This document shows, one piece after another, positions 10,201 to 24,464 of a stretch of 64,000 nt of DNA; positions within the stretch are counted from its first letter, which is position 1, and every line of letters begins with the position of its first letter. A program made the translations under genes and the position numbers. A model generated the notes under the pieces. It saw nothing but the letters and a program-made list of their open reading frames with translations, ran no database searches and was not told the DNA's origin. This DNA is from Prosapia bicincta (Eukaryota > Arthropoda > Insecta > Hemiptera > Cercopidae). The stretch is taken from the NCBI GenBank assembly GCA_036971475.1, contig JBAIZL010000005.1:244347823-244411822 (forward strand), in the 5' to 3' direction.

Positions 10201-10426
10201 TTTTATGCAGTCTAATGGCAGATCACAGACAATTAATTCATGCTTTTTAAACACTCGACGTTTCGAAATTTTTTCCGAAATTCCTTTTCAAGACCTCGTT
10301 TTTATCTTTATATTTGAATAAAAATAAGCTCTTGAAAAGGAATATCGGAAAGAAATTCGAAAAGTTGAGTATTAAAAATGCATGAATTAATATCCTGTGA
10401 TCTGTCATTAGCATACACATAAAATT
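10201..10426 (+). mobile_element. long inverted repeat, third family (E)
   Basis: Arms of nearly 100 bp at about 10201-10298 and 10325-10426 face each other across about 26 bp. Shared words are GCAGATCACAG/GACAGATCACAGG, TTAATTCATGC and CCTTTTCAAGA. The right arm on the plus strand reads TTGAAAA (10332-10338), an extra G, a 4-bp helix GAAT/ATTC (10340-10343 and 10355-10358), then GAAA (10359-10362). The left arm carries the inverted counterpart ending CGAAACGTCGAG. Related to the half copy at 4998-5076. Positions 3 and 8 of the hammerhead-like core are U and A. Confidence 0.65.
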
Positions 10427-13856
<3,430 letters not shown>

Positions 13857-14510
13857 GATGCGTTTCGGATTAACACCATTATCCAAACTCTAAACTGTGC
13901 TCTTACATTATAAAAATTCTAAACTGTGCTCTTATATTATCAAAACTTTAAACTGTTCTCTTACATTATCAAAACTCTAAACTGTGCTATTATATTATCG
14001 AAACTCTAAACTGTGCTCTTACATTATCAAAACTCTAAACTGAGCTCTTATATTATCAAAACTCTAAACTGTGCTCATACATTATCAAAACTCTAAACTG
14101 AGCTCTTATATTATCAAAACTCTAAACTGTGCTCATACATTATCAAAACTCTAAAATGTACTCTTACATTATCAAAACTCTAAAATGTGCTCTTACATTA
14201 TCAAAACTCTAAACTATGCTCTTACATTATCAAAACTCTAAAATGTGCTCTTACATTATCAAAACTCTAAACTATGCTCTTACATTATCAAAACTCTAAA
14301 CTGTGCTCTTATATTATAGAAACTCTAAACTGTGCTCTTACATTATCAAAAATCTAACTGTGCTCTTACATTATCAAAACTCTAAACTGCGCTCTTACAT
14401 TATAGAAACTCAAAACTCTTATATTATCAAAACTCTAAACTGTGCTTTTATTTTATCAAAACTCTAAACTCTGATCTTACATTATAGAAACTCTAAACTG
14501 TGCTATTCAC
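13857..14510. repeat. 29-bp minisatellite, about 21 copies, beginning in a PLE-like motif
   Basis: The consensus phrase AAACTCTAAACTGTGCTCTTA plus CATTATC repeats every 29 bp from 13878 to about 14510 (check: ACTGTGCT at 13981 and 14010). The first unit overlaps a minus-strand motif (13857-13888) reading GGATAATGG, spacer, TCCGAAACGCATC, similar in order to the ribozyme-like cores elsewhere. Variation among units is mostly T/C or A/G transitions and TATCA/TATAGA. Confidence 0.93.
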
Positions 14511-15780
14511 TATAGATTTAACCCAAAACGAGTATACGAAGTAGTTGACAAAAAGAGGCAATGTTTTGCAGAGGAACCAAAACCAGAAAAATGTATAAAA
14601 ATATTCCAAAGTGTAACAAAGTCGGTCTGTTAGGTATTTCCAAAATGATTCAGTAAAATTTATATTTAAATTCGTCACTTTTTGTTGGAAGTAAATTGCG
14701 TTTAAAATTAAAGAACGATGGCGCTAAGTGTGAGAACGTCCCAACACCGGTTGTTTTTCCCACACCAATAAACTGTAATTAAAGCGTATTTTCAATTAAC
14801 CGCTCGCATTTGCACTGCTGACTACTTCGCACTAGTTAATGACTTACAGCTCACGCTCTATGGAGATATATAATCCTGACTTGGGCAAGTGTTAGTAGCT
14901 TAGCGTCTCACGAAACCCTGGTGGAACGGAACGCATACAAAGTGTAACACATCAAGGGACAACTTTTTTAAATTATACAACCTGTTGGAAGCTGTGAGCT
15001 TTTTAAGTTTCCAAGTGCAACATCAGAATGCTGAAGGACGTACAGTGGCCGATTCGCTCCGCGCCGGGAATCGTAATTACCCAGTTGGTTAATTTCTATT
15101 TACTAAGAAGGAACGAACGGATCAATCAGAGGATTCAAAGCGGTATTGTTTGGTATAAATTATTTGCGCAAAGTCTTGTAGCAAAGAAGGGGTCTCTTTG
15201 GGATTTATTGTCAAGTATGCCTATTTGAGTTTATGTCGTCAAAGCCTATTTTGGTGATGGAAATAAATAGAAATATCCGAGATTTCACAATGGTCAATAA
15301 AAGTAAGCTTCTGTCATGGTTCAATGATGTATTTAATTCTTTCCAGGTAAAAACAACTGTATGGTCTGTGTTTTTGCAAGTGACTATGTAGTCATTGCAC
15401 TGGATGTGGAGTATATGACAAGGGATTTATAGAAAGTACCATCAATGAGCCTATAAATATTCATAAGCATTTCGAATAATATGTGTACAGACGAAAAATA
15501 ACACGACCTACTATTGGAAAACATGTAAAAGATTAAATACTGTAATAAATACAAATACTTTGGGTTACACAAGATGCGCAAAACAAAAAGGAGAGACGTA
15601 CGCAAGGTAAGGAACCAATGTCACGGTTTATAAGAAGACTTTGATGTTATGAGAGACGATAATGTAAGACGCTTCATTTCAGGGACCCTGTTATTTTAGG
15701 TCTGCTTATTATGTATCTCATTTTTATGAATTTGGAACCAAAACATAAGAAACCAAATCTCTTATAAAAGAGTTAAACTA

Positions 15781-15783
<3 letters not shown>
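14511..15783. other. intergenic stretch without recognisable genes
   Basis: Mixed composition, with a less AT-rich part at about 14690-15230. A 66-codon frame there (15028-15228) shows no domain I recognise and no splice context. Confidence 0.45.

Positions 15784-15819
<36 letters not shown>
15784..15819. repeat. (TA)n microsatellite
   Basis: Short uninterrupted TA tract. Confidence 0.97.
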
Positions 15820-15820
<1 letters not shown>

Positions 15821-16112
15821 CACAGTGTCGGATATTTTTTCTTTGTTAAACCTGGAAATAGCTTTTCAAATCACACAAGAATATTTTAATTCTACATATC
15901 CTTATAATCAATTTTCTTAGCTCACATCTATGAATGTATATTTGCAAATCAGAAACATTTTTCTGTTTAGCGTTATGCCTCTTGAATGACTTTTACGGCT
16001 TTGGTTTTCTTGCAAACCATCCAAATTCGCCCGTATCTTTAAATAATCTGGGTTAGTTTGACCTTCATGATGATTCTTGAAATTTCTTTTCTTAAAATAT
16101 TTTGTGTGTATG

Positions 16113-16118
<6 letters not shown>
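15820..16118. other. AT-rich spacer
   Basis: Nothing recognised. Confidence 0.5.

Positions 16119-16178
<60 letters not shown>
16119..16178. repeat. (TA)n microsatellite
   Basis: TA tract adjoining the inverted-repeat element at 16179. Confidence 0.97.
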
Positions 16179-16179
<1 letters not shown>

Positions 16180-16430
16180 TGAAACGTATTCCTTCATGGA
16201 TGGAAAATATGATGAATGGTTACTAGCCGGAGTACATCCGTCCGACGTTTCATTAGAATCTCATCTAGCATTGACGAGGTGAACTCTACAACAGGCATGT
16301 CGTACTTGACTGCTTTTGGGTTTACCTCATCAGTGCCAGATGAGGTTCTAGCGAAATGTCGGAGCTGCGATTCTATCACTACATAATAAACGTATGTATT
16401 CCGCATATTAAATATTCATCATTATATATA
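16179..16430. mobile_element. inverted-repeat member of the spacer-G family
   Basis: The left part (GATGAATGGTTACTAGCCGG then TCCGACGTTTC) matches the spacer repeats at 7322 and 7980. Here it is followed by an inverted second copy: 16241-16283 pairs with about 16319-16364. Both arms contain CTCATCT and GAGGT and read GTCCGAC(G/A)TTTC outward. The outer ends share AACGTAT..TTCC and ATTCATCAT. (TA)n lies on both sides. The minus-strand left arm and plus-strand right arm each read AGATGAG-spacer-GAAA(C/T)GTCGGA. This is the same (TA)n-inverted repeat-(TA)n plan as the 7-8 kb cluster, in a fourth sequence family. Confidence 0.6.
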
Positions 16431-18727
16431 TTCTAAATTTAAAACATATAATTCATAGTGGTTTATCGAACAGCTTATCTATGTATTAGGTACTACATCT
16501 ACACGTAATGAAACAGTAGTCAGTTAATGTCGACTGATAGCTTTATTTAACATTCTAATCGTTACAGGCCCCATATTTACCTCTAAATGCCCAAGATACT
16601 CGAACAACCTTGAATATCTATTAGGAGCGAAAGTTCTGCGTAGGAAAATAAATTTGCAATTGAGATAGCGCAATCGACTAGGGCGCGTAGTTATCAGTAA
16701 TGAATGCAGGTCTCTAATTGGTTCACCGTCGCCTACTACGGGTGATAGCGGAGCTAAGTGCCTGGTATTGACTTAGGAAGCCTTTTAGAGACAAATATCA
16801 TGGTTTCCTGAACACAAAAAAGCACGAAATTTTAAGGACCAAATAATAAACAAGTCTCGCCGGTTATTTGAAGGCCGTGATCTAGATTAGTGTTTTATAT
16901 CTGTACCATAAAAAAGATACTTATATAGTTTAAACATTTCCCATAGTTTTCAGTCTCCATTAATATAGAAAAGATGAGAATGATATAATGTAATAATTTA
17001 TGAGAATGGTGAAAAGTGCTGAGATTGACAAGCATGATTAACCCACAGAGGTCGCGTCACGGTCTTTTCCACCAGGCCTTCACCATTTTCTTAATATCTG
17101 GAACTGCCTATTTTTGTAAGCTTCCACCCCCTCAGTACCTTCAATAGACTCGTCCACTGGTGATTGCTGTGTTTGTATTTTTGCTATCACCAACGAGTGT
17201 CTTAGTGTAGCAGCCTAAAGAAAAGCCAGTTTGGGAACCGAATATTGAAGATTGTACGATGTAAAAAAAACACGCCGTATGAATCGTAATAGTATAAAGA
17301 AGATAATGGAGACTGGAGAGTAAAATACGTTTTAAACTATCAAGAATGCTTAAAGAAATGTGATTGTCTGAAATGATATTAGGTTCTTTATAATTAATGA
17401 AATAATAGGCGAACAAATGATAGTTTCAGGAAAATGGCAAATGATAAATTGATTATTTGTAGATTTTAATTGGTGAAAATTATTTTAGACGGAAAATGTA
17501 AAGGAAGGACTTATTTTAAAGGAAAAATAAACTAAATAATAAGAATTGTTCACAAATATTGAGGGTAGAATACCGACTGGGCTCTCAGGGAGCTACAAGA
17601 TAATATCTTTTATAAAAAAGGTGATTTATTAATTTCCATTATCAACAATTGATTAATATGACCTTTTGTAGTTCACTAAATGGGTTGTGTAAATTATCTC
17701 AAACCCAATTAGGCTCTCCTTATTGCCGCGAACTTAAATCCTGACTCCAATTAACTGAAAATCACGTAACAATTTTACCCTTACGCGAGACCTGTGTCGA
17801 AAGATAAGTTAATTAAGAGATCATTCACAGATACTTAATTCCGTGTAGTACATCTTTCGAATTTTGATCAGTCGTATTCAATCACCTGGTAATTAATAAT
17901 AACAGGTAGCTAAGCGGGAGAGGGCCGTAAAAAAAACTAGTTAGGAGTGAATGATTGGGCGTCGTTGATAACATGGCTTAAAAGCGGATAATGAAGGCGC
18001 AAAGGACATTCAAGCGCGAGCGGAGGATCGGTAGCTCAAGCAGCCAATCAGTCTCTGTGACAAAAGATAAAGGAACAGGTGATAAATTCTAAACAGAACT
18101 AAAAGAAAAGGAACGCTAATGACGTCGCTTTCGGTCATGATGTTAATATTTTAGGCAACGGTGTTGGTAGGGGATACTGATTTCGTCATTAAATTTTAAA
18201 GTGCTACATTTACATAGGGGTATTGGTGAACTTACAAGTGAAAATATCTATGAGATACTTTCATTTCAGTTTATTTGAAAAAAACCTAAATAAGTAATAA
18301 CATATATTTTTATATGGAAGATATAACTTTCTATTTATAAAATATCACTTATATAAAACATTTACAGATTTAAGGCCATCGGCCAGTATGCCTATTGTCG
18401 CCACAAAGGATAGGGAAGGATTATGAGAAAAAGTAGGTCAGGGTAATGACGTCAAGCACTGATCTGCCAGGACCAGCACTGCCTAGAGTCCTTCTAGGGT
18501 GTACGAGTGATCATGGCACCAGGTGTGAAGAGTCGCGTACTTGAAGGAGACCAACCTACTTTCTATCGGAGTATGAAGTGGTTATCCCCTACGCCCCTTG
18601 TAAAAAAACATGCCTGAAAGGAGGTTTAGGTAGGACTAAGGAAAAGTTATAATAATTAATGGTACTGGAAATATGAAAATTTTATTATCCTGTAAGTAGG
18701 GTCGCAAGCGTGAAGTTCACTTTTTTT
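16431..18727. other. intergenic stretch with possible regulatory islands
   Basis: No gene recognised. 17690-18060 is of higher complexity, with several AATTA or TTAATTAA cores. 18370-18640 is GC-richer (CGGCCAG, GATCTGCCAGG) and may be an old repeat fragment of unknown family. Confidence 0.4.
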
Positions 18728-19326
18728 TAAACACAGCCTTAGCAGATTTCTCTATACAGAAGCATAGCATTACACAGCTCTTACAAATCTAGAGTTCATA
18801 GTATTCCTAAGGCCCGTAGGGGATTTCTGCTTAGAGGGGCATCGCATTATACAGCTCTTTCGAATCTAGAGCTTATAGTATTCCTAAGGCCCATAGGGGA
18901 TTTCTGCATAGAGGGGCATCGCATTATACAGCTCTTACGAATCTAGAGCTTATAGTATTCCTAAGGCCCATAGGGGATTTCTGCATAGAGGGGCATCGCA
19001 TTATACAGCTCTTACGAATCTAGAGCTTATAGTATTCCTAAGGCCCATAGGGGATTTCTGCATAGAGGGGCATCGCATTATACAGCTCTTACGAATCTAG
19101 AGCTTATAGTATTCCTAAGGCCCATAGGGGATTTCTGCATAGAGGGGCATCGCATTATACAGCTCTTACGAATCTAGAGCTTATAGTATTCCTAAGGCCC
19201 ACAGGGGATTTCTGCATAGAGGGGCATCGCATTATACAGCTCTTACGAATCTAGAGCTTATAGTATTCCTAAGGCCCATAAGGGATTTCTGCATAGAGGG
19301 GCTTCGCATTATACAGCTCTTACAAA
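18728..19326. repeat. 77-bp tandem array, left (homogeneous) part
   Basis: The phrase TTTCTGCATAG recurs at 18901, 18978, 19055, 19132, 19209 and 19286, exactly 77 bp apart. The units hold GCATCGCATTATACAGCTC, TCTAGAGCTTATAG and TATTCCTAAGGCCC. The first one or two units (18728-18840) are diverged, whereas those from about 18860 to 19290 are almost identical. The array is cut at about 19326, after CAGCTCTTACAAA, by a retrotransposon insertion. Confidence 0.95.
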
Positions 19327-19401
19327 CAAGTTTTCTAACAGCCCATCAAAATTTCGTATCCAGAGGCAAGGAATACCCCAAGGGGCAGTAATTTCAAACT
19401 T

Positions 19402-20706
19402 ATGATAAATGACGTCATAGACACCATGCATGTCATACCTGGTATCCAGGCCCTGTTGTATCCTGCCGATCTTCTCTTGTGGGCCAGCAGCAGTAACATC
19501 ATTGCTCTGCAGAAGTGTATGAACGATGCTTTGCTGAGACTTGAAAAATGGGCAAAGCATAATGCCATGACCGTAAACACATCAAAAACGACGTTTCTAC
19601 TTTTCTCACTCTCCACAAAAGTTCCAAAGGTGAGCTTAACATATAAGAACTCAATGTTGTCTAGCAGCGATATTTCAAGATACTTGGGAGTGGCATCGGA
19701 TCGACGTATGTCATGGAAACCACACATTGCCCAGTGTGCTGAAAAGGCTATAAAAAGAACAAGATTATTCAGGAGACTAACAGCTACTATATGGGGAGCT
19801 AACCAAGATGTTTTAAAAACTGCCTACAAGTCATATATAAGGCCAATCTTAGAATATGGTACCGAGGTGACAATCACGGCCAGTAAATGCACCACAAATT
19901 TACTTGATTTTGCTCAAAACAATACCTTAAGAGTGGTAACTGGTGCTATCAAGTCCACGCCTATTGCTGCAATGGAGGCTCAAACTGAGATTGAACCACT
20001 ACAAATACGCAGGAAGATGATAGCCCTATGTTTTTGGGAACGATTTAAACGACCAAACAAATCTAGGGATGAGTACCGTAAACCCACAGATAGACTAAAA
20101 TCCCAGCGAACACCCCTTGTCTGTTACCAGAATCTTTATAAAAATTATGGAGTCACTCCCGGAGAACCAGCTCCACTTACTGCTTTTCAGGACTGCTTCC
20201 AGGAGCTCCCTAAGGTAGAGCTCCTCCTGACAGATCACCACTTGCCGAAGCATGCATCTTCGGATCAGGAGCCTAGAAGTGCAGCCCTCCGAACTATCAA
20301 TGAAAAATGGCTCCAAATCTACACAGATGGATTATCCATACCTGGATCATGCGAAACATGCGCTGCATATTACAGCATATATTTTGATGGATTTTCTGCT
20401 GTCGCGGCCCACCTTAGCAACTATGACGGTGAGGTAGCTGCCATATATGCTGCAGCAATAGAACTTGAGAACCTGACTGCTCCGGTTAAGGCCGTTTTTC
20501 TTGTTGACTCTAAGACCGCCATCATGAATCTCTCTGGGAACTCACGGACCGACTGTACTAGAACCATAGAATGTAGAAAAAAACTAAATACTCTCATAAA
20601 TGCCGGGTGGGTACTTAATTTCCAGTGGATCCCGAGTCATGTAAACATTACTGGCAATGAAAAGGCTGATCAACTAACAAAGCAGGGAACAAGTCCGAGC
20701 ATCTGA
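19402..20706 (+). pseudogene. reverse transcriptase (C-terminal part) plus RNase H, broken retrotransposon ORF2
   Basis: This 434-codon open frame encodes the end of a non-LTR reverse transcriptase and an RNase H domain. The RT active-site region reads YPADLLLWAS at residues 20-29, where the family has YADD, so the first catalytic aspartate is replaced. Residues 100-215 match the RT thumb and connection (WKPHI, YKSYIRPILEYG, NNTLRVVTGA). RNase H spans about 300-430 with all four acidic residues in place: D309 in YTDG, E344, D369 in LVDSK, D423 in GNEKAD, plus H413. Upstream, the RQGIPQG motif is in another frame (19364-19384) and stops at 19403, so a small deletion plus frameshift separates them. 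The ATG at 19402 is an accidental start. The frame ends at TGA 20704, before the family's C-terminal zinc region. Confidence 0.85.
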
Positions 20707-20822
20707 GTTCACTACATTCCTCCAGATCCCTAATAAAGACGATCACCAAAAATCGATTTGCGGTCGATTGAGGGAGCTCTCAGCATAAAAACGGTGGGAA
20801 AATCTTGTGACGGGTAGATCAA

Positions 20823-21071
20823 TTGACCAAAACTTGCCCCCGATCTGTTATCGTTGTAGCTTTCAAATTGAAGACCGGTCATGATTACCTTGCTGCGCAC
20901 CTCCACCTGATTCATGTGCTACCGACCCTGGAGTGTCTGCTGTGTGGTGTTGAACTAATGAGTACTGAACACCTTAATGATTGCACAATTCTGGACCGGG
21001 CCCAGGATTACTGCAGTCCCATCTTCAGGGATGCCCATTTCTACTGGTTAGCGCGTCGCCAAATGGTTTAA
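20823..21071 (+). pseudogene. C-terminal zinc-knuckle fragment of the same retrotransposon
   Basis: The frame encodes a phrase near its start (FKLKTGHDYLAAHLH) typical of the C-terminus of I/Jockey-group ORF2. It then gives a cysteine-histidine motif: C-x2-C (ECLLCG), then H and C (EHLNDC), with three residues between H and the last C instead of the usual four. Between 20707 and 20823 the expected linker is present but broken by stops and at least one frame change (a Lys-x-Trp phrase appears in another frame near 20786). It is therefore part of the element ending at about 21103, not a separate gene. Confidence 0.75.
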
Positions 21072-21103
21072 CTGCCAAATGTGGGCGTTGGCTAGTAAGT
21101 AAG

Positions 21104-21890
21104 TAAGTATTCCTAAGACCCATAGGGGATTTCTGTATAAAGGAACATCGCTCTAGACAGCTCTTACAAATCTAGGGCTCATAGTATTCCTAAGGCCCGT
21201 ACGGGATTTCTGCATAGAGGGGCATCGCATTATACAGCTCTTACAAATCTAGAGGTCATACAATTCCTAAGGCCCGTAGGGGATTTCTGTATAAAGAAGC
21301 ATCGCATTATACGGCTCTTACAAATGTAGAGCTCATAGTATTCCTATGGCCCGTAGGCGATTTCTGTATACAGGAGCATCGCATTATACAGCTCTTACAA
21401 TTCTACGACCCATATATTCCAAAGGCCCGTATGTGTATTTCTGTATACAGGAGCATCGAATTAGACAGCTCTTATTCTAGTCTTAGTAAGGGCGCTAGGT
21501 GATTCCTGTATACAGGATCATCGCATTATACAGTTCTTACCAATCGTGGACCCATATTATTCCTAAAGGATATAGGGGATTTCCCTATACAGGGGCATCA
21601 CTTATACAGTTCTTAAAAATCTTTGACCAATAGTACTTCTAAGGCCCGTAGGGGATTTTTGTATAAAGGATCAGCGCATCATACAGCTCTTACATATCTT
21701 GGACCCATAGTATTCCTAAAGGCTTTAGCGGATTACTCTATAGAGGAGCATCGCATTATAAAGTTCTTTCAAACTTATGACCTATACTACTCCTAAAGGC
21801 TCGTAGGGGATTTTTGTATACAGGAACATTGCAATTTAAAGTTCTTTCAAATCTAGTTCTCCATAGTCTTCTTGAGAGCATACGGAGTAT
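21104..21890. repeat. 77-bp tandem array, right (diverged) part
   Basis: About ten copies of the same unit (TATTCCTAAGGCCCGTAGGG, GATTTCTGTATA, CATCGCATTATACAGCTC) continue after the retrotransposon. Similarity decays steadily towards 21890, with small indels and many substitutions. Many copies read TGTATACAGGAGC where the left part has TGCATAGAGGGGC. Confidence 0.92.
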
Positions 21891-23635
21891 CTTTAAGGTG
21901 GAGTATCACCTTACTTTACTAGTCACGGTTTCCCTTTACACTTAGAGTCTTAGAGTACACTTAAAATAAAATAAACTTCGCTTTTAGTAATTTATAGTAG
22001 CAATTCCAATAATGAGGAGTAAAATAGTTTTATAAGAATTTGAATTATTCAGCAAATTTTAAATGGAAAGTAGTAAAAGTTGGTGTTGTAAAATTATACA
22101 CATGAAGATGAAAATATAAAACACTTTATTGTACTATATTATACTTAGACGTACTCACTCTCACAAACATATATTTATCTCAAACGCATGACTATAATCA
22201 TCACCCTCAATGTAACCGCTACAAAATCTTAAAAGACTCAATTTACTACATATAATATTTTGCATCGGTAAAATACATCAAAATACAACTAATATATATA
22301 TATTGCTAGTTTGATTATGTTTTCTTCTATTAGGCTACCATTACCCACAAGAGGAAATGCTTATATCACATCACATATCTAACAGATATATGAATATGTT
22401 TTAGGTGGGTTATTAATGAGTGTGGACTGTAAAGATATTTGATAAATACAAGAAAAAATTGGAAATAAAATAAGAGAAAAAAATTAAAATTATTTATGAA
22501 AATTGGGTAATATACTTAAACAGTATCGAAGTGAACTAGGGAACTAAATGGATAAATTGCACACTTGTTCCTCTTCAACTTTGATTGTCAAGGCTGGAAA
22601 ACTGACCACTTTTATACAGTTATACTTTACGAGGAAAGTGTATCTACAAATATGTCTCTTCATCTGAAATTAATTACGATGAAAGGAATGCAGTCAATTT
22701 ATATCATTTAGTTACCTGGCTACATAGAAGAACCCATTCACTGCCTCACGTATAATGATAGGCCGGTAACATAAAGTATTTGTATCTAGAGGTTACATTA
22801 AATTATGGTCATTGTTAATAGGTAATTGCGATAAGAAAAGAAGCTATTAAAAAAATCCTTGCAATAAATAAATTCAAACAATTAACACAAAATATTAATT
22901 TTTGTGTTTAATTATTTAGTAGATATACATAAAATATATCTTTATTATATATCAAATTATATATTATTGTTACCTTTATTCTTGCTTGGTAGCCGTAGCT
23001 AAGTTACGCACTTCTGCTTGAGGCAAGCCCAAGTATTGAAATCATTCTTTACGTATTTAAGAGTTCATTTAATCTTGATCCTTTCATTATCTTGTTTATA
23101 TTATTAAAACTTATCCATGTCTTTCTTTGATTTTTTTTCATTTAGTATTGCTCAAAAGCACTATTTACTTAGTATCAACACTGTATTATTGGGCATTTTC
23201 TTATTTACAGTTTTAATGCCAAGATTTCATCAAAAATAACGAATCCATTTTCTTTTCATTCTCGATTCACATCTCTGATATCTATAATTAATAATTTTCC
23301 TCTGCCTAAAACATTTTAAAAAAAATATCTTATAACATTCCTGCTGTCACTAATTATTAATAAAACAAAATAAGATACCGAATAACTTTTAAAAAAATAA
23401 ACGGAAAGATTACGGTCATTGATTATAGGAAATATTATTAGAACAAAATCCGAGGAGTCATGAACTGTAGACCTAATTACTTCTATACACCATAAGAGAA
23501 TTTACATTTATACAGATAAATGTGGCTAAACATTGTACAGTGGAGATTACTGTTCAAGAGGGTGTGTTAATAAGCTCAAGCTTTTATAATGCTAGCGATG
23601 TATCTGGCTCGTAGTAAGTAGATTCTTTTTTGTAA
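21891..23635. other. AT-rich stretch without recognisable genes
   Basis: No coding signal or repeat family recognised. The longest frames are short and AT-driven. Confidence 0.5.
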
Positions 23636-23666
<31 letters not shown>

Positions 23667-23766
23667 CCCACACACACACGCGCGCGCGCTCGGGTGCACA
23701 CACACGTGCGCGCGCGCACATACACACGCACACAAACATACACACACACCCACACATACACACACA
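23636..23766. repeat. (CA)n / ACAY-rich microsatellite, left of the R1-clade element
   Basis: CA repeats with CG, ACAT and ACCC variants. Ends directly at the retrotransposon (GCGGAATGG). Frames through it are low-complexity artefacts. Confidence 0.97.
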
Positions 23767-24126
23767 GCGGAATGGACCAACCGTCAGCACGGTGATCCCA
23801 ACTACTACCTGACGCAGCTACTTACTGGACATGGATGCTTTCGAAAATACTTATATAAGTATAAGCAAAAGGACTCACCGAATTGCCCAGTATGTCATGG
23901 AGCAGAAGAGGACGCGAGGCATGTGTTCTTCACATGTCCAAGATTTGACCCACAGCGAAGAGAATTCGAAAGGCTAACCACTGTGGCGTTTACGGCAGAA
24001 AATTTAGTAGAACAAATGCTCGCATCAGAAGCTATATGGAACGCCACAACGGACTTCACCAGAGAAGTGATTACAGAACTGCGGAAGGAAGAAAAGAAAA
24101 GGAAAGTACACCCAGCTAATAGTTAG
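23767..24126 (+). CDS. C-terminal fragment of R1-clade ORF2 (zinc-knuckle domain)
   Basis: An open frame without its own start encodes 119 residues. It begins [20 protein letters not shown] and continues [13 protein letters not shown] zinc-binding motif C-x2-C-x8-H-x4-C (CPVC at 23884-23895, then RHVFFTC) follows, then an R-x-EFERL region, a tryptophan (IWN) and a basic end (EEKKRK). The order [12 protein letters not shown], Cys-His motif, then a conserved Trp is characteristic of R1-clade ORF2 C-termini, where the Cys-His motif is thought to contribute to RNA or target DNA binding. The reading frame is free of stops. The ATG at 23923 is internal and not a true start. No reverse transcriptase or endonuclease is present. 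Confidence 0.8.
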   Translation, partial: AEWTNRQHGDPNYYLTQLLTGHGCFRKYLYKYKQKDSPNCPVCHGAEEDARHVFFTCPRFDPQRREFERLTTVAFTAENLVEQMLASEAIWNATTDFTREVITELRKEEKKRKVHPANS

Positions 24127-24352
24127 TGGGGGACGTAAGGAAGGAAAAAGATGGGAGAGCGTAAGCGCTAATGCCGCCCCGTGAAGTAGTGCCTAGCGGC
24201 GGTCCCGCGGGGAATTAAGGCTTTTGGAAAGAGGAGAAGGAGGGTTTTTTAGTCGGTAGGCGTCTCGGCTCCATACTGAGATGAATCCGACACTACCCAT
24301 AACATCGGGTGTCTTTTAAAGATCTTTCCCCCACCTCCTTATTAAAAAAATA
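23767..24352 (+). mobile_element. 5'-truncated R1-clade non-LTR retrotransposon in a (CA)n microsatellite
   Basis: The 3' end of a retrotransposon is embedded between (CA)n tracts at 23636-23766 and 24365-24416. It comprises the last 119 codons of ORF2, a stop at 24124-24126, and about 225 bp of GC-richer 3' UTR ending in AATAAAG and an A-rich tail. The UTR can form hairpins (AGCG-TAAG-CGCT near 24158-24170, and CCGCC pairing with GGCGG between about 24174 and 24203). R1-clade families named Waldo and Mino are known for inserting into (ACAY)n or (AC)n repeats, and both the protein and the location fit. The element is dead through truncation. Confidence 0.85.
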
Positions 24353-24364
24353 AAGAAAAAAAAA

Positions 24365-24381
24365 CACATACACACACACGC

Positions 24382-24461
<80 letters not shown>
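24365..24461. repeat. (CA)n(TA)n microsatellite, right of the R1-clade element
   Basis: CA tract to about 24416, then TA to 24461. Together with 23636-23766 this is the split target repeat of the insertion. Confidence 0.97.

Positions 24462-24464
<3 letters not shown>

Larger units (their letters stand above)
19327..21103 (+). mobile_element. 5'-truncated I-group non-LTR retrotransposon inserted in the 77-bp array
   Basis: About 1.78 kb separates the two halves of the 77-bp array. It begins within the reverse transcriptase domain (a frame encoding RQGIPQG at 19364-19384). It continues through the thumb, an RNase H domain and a C-terminal zinc-binding region, and ends with a GTAA-type tail (GGCTAGTAAGTAAGTAAG) fused to array sequence TATTCCTAAG at about 21104. 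The 5' truncation and simple-repeat tail are classic for target-primed reverse transcription. No target duplication is visible; roughly 14 bp of the array unit appear to be missing at the junction. An RNase H-bearing member of the I group (I/Ingi/Loa-like) is my best placement. It is inactive through frameshifts, stops and a changed catalytic motif. Confidence 0.85.

Noticed and set aside
23576..23790. Cys/Val-rich minus-strand frames of 61-68 codons
   Set aside because: (CA)n microsatellite read in three frames.
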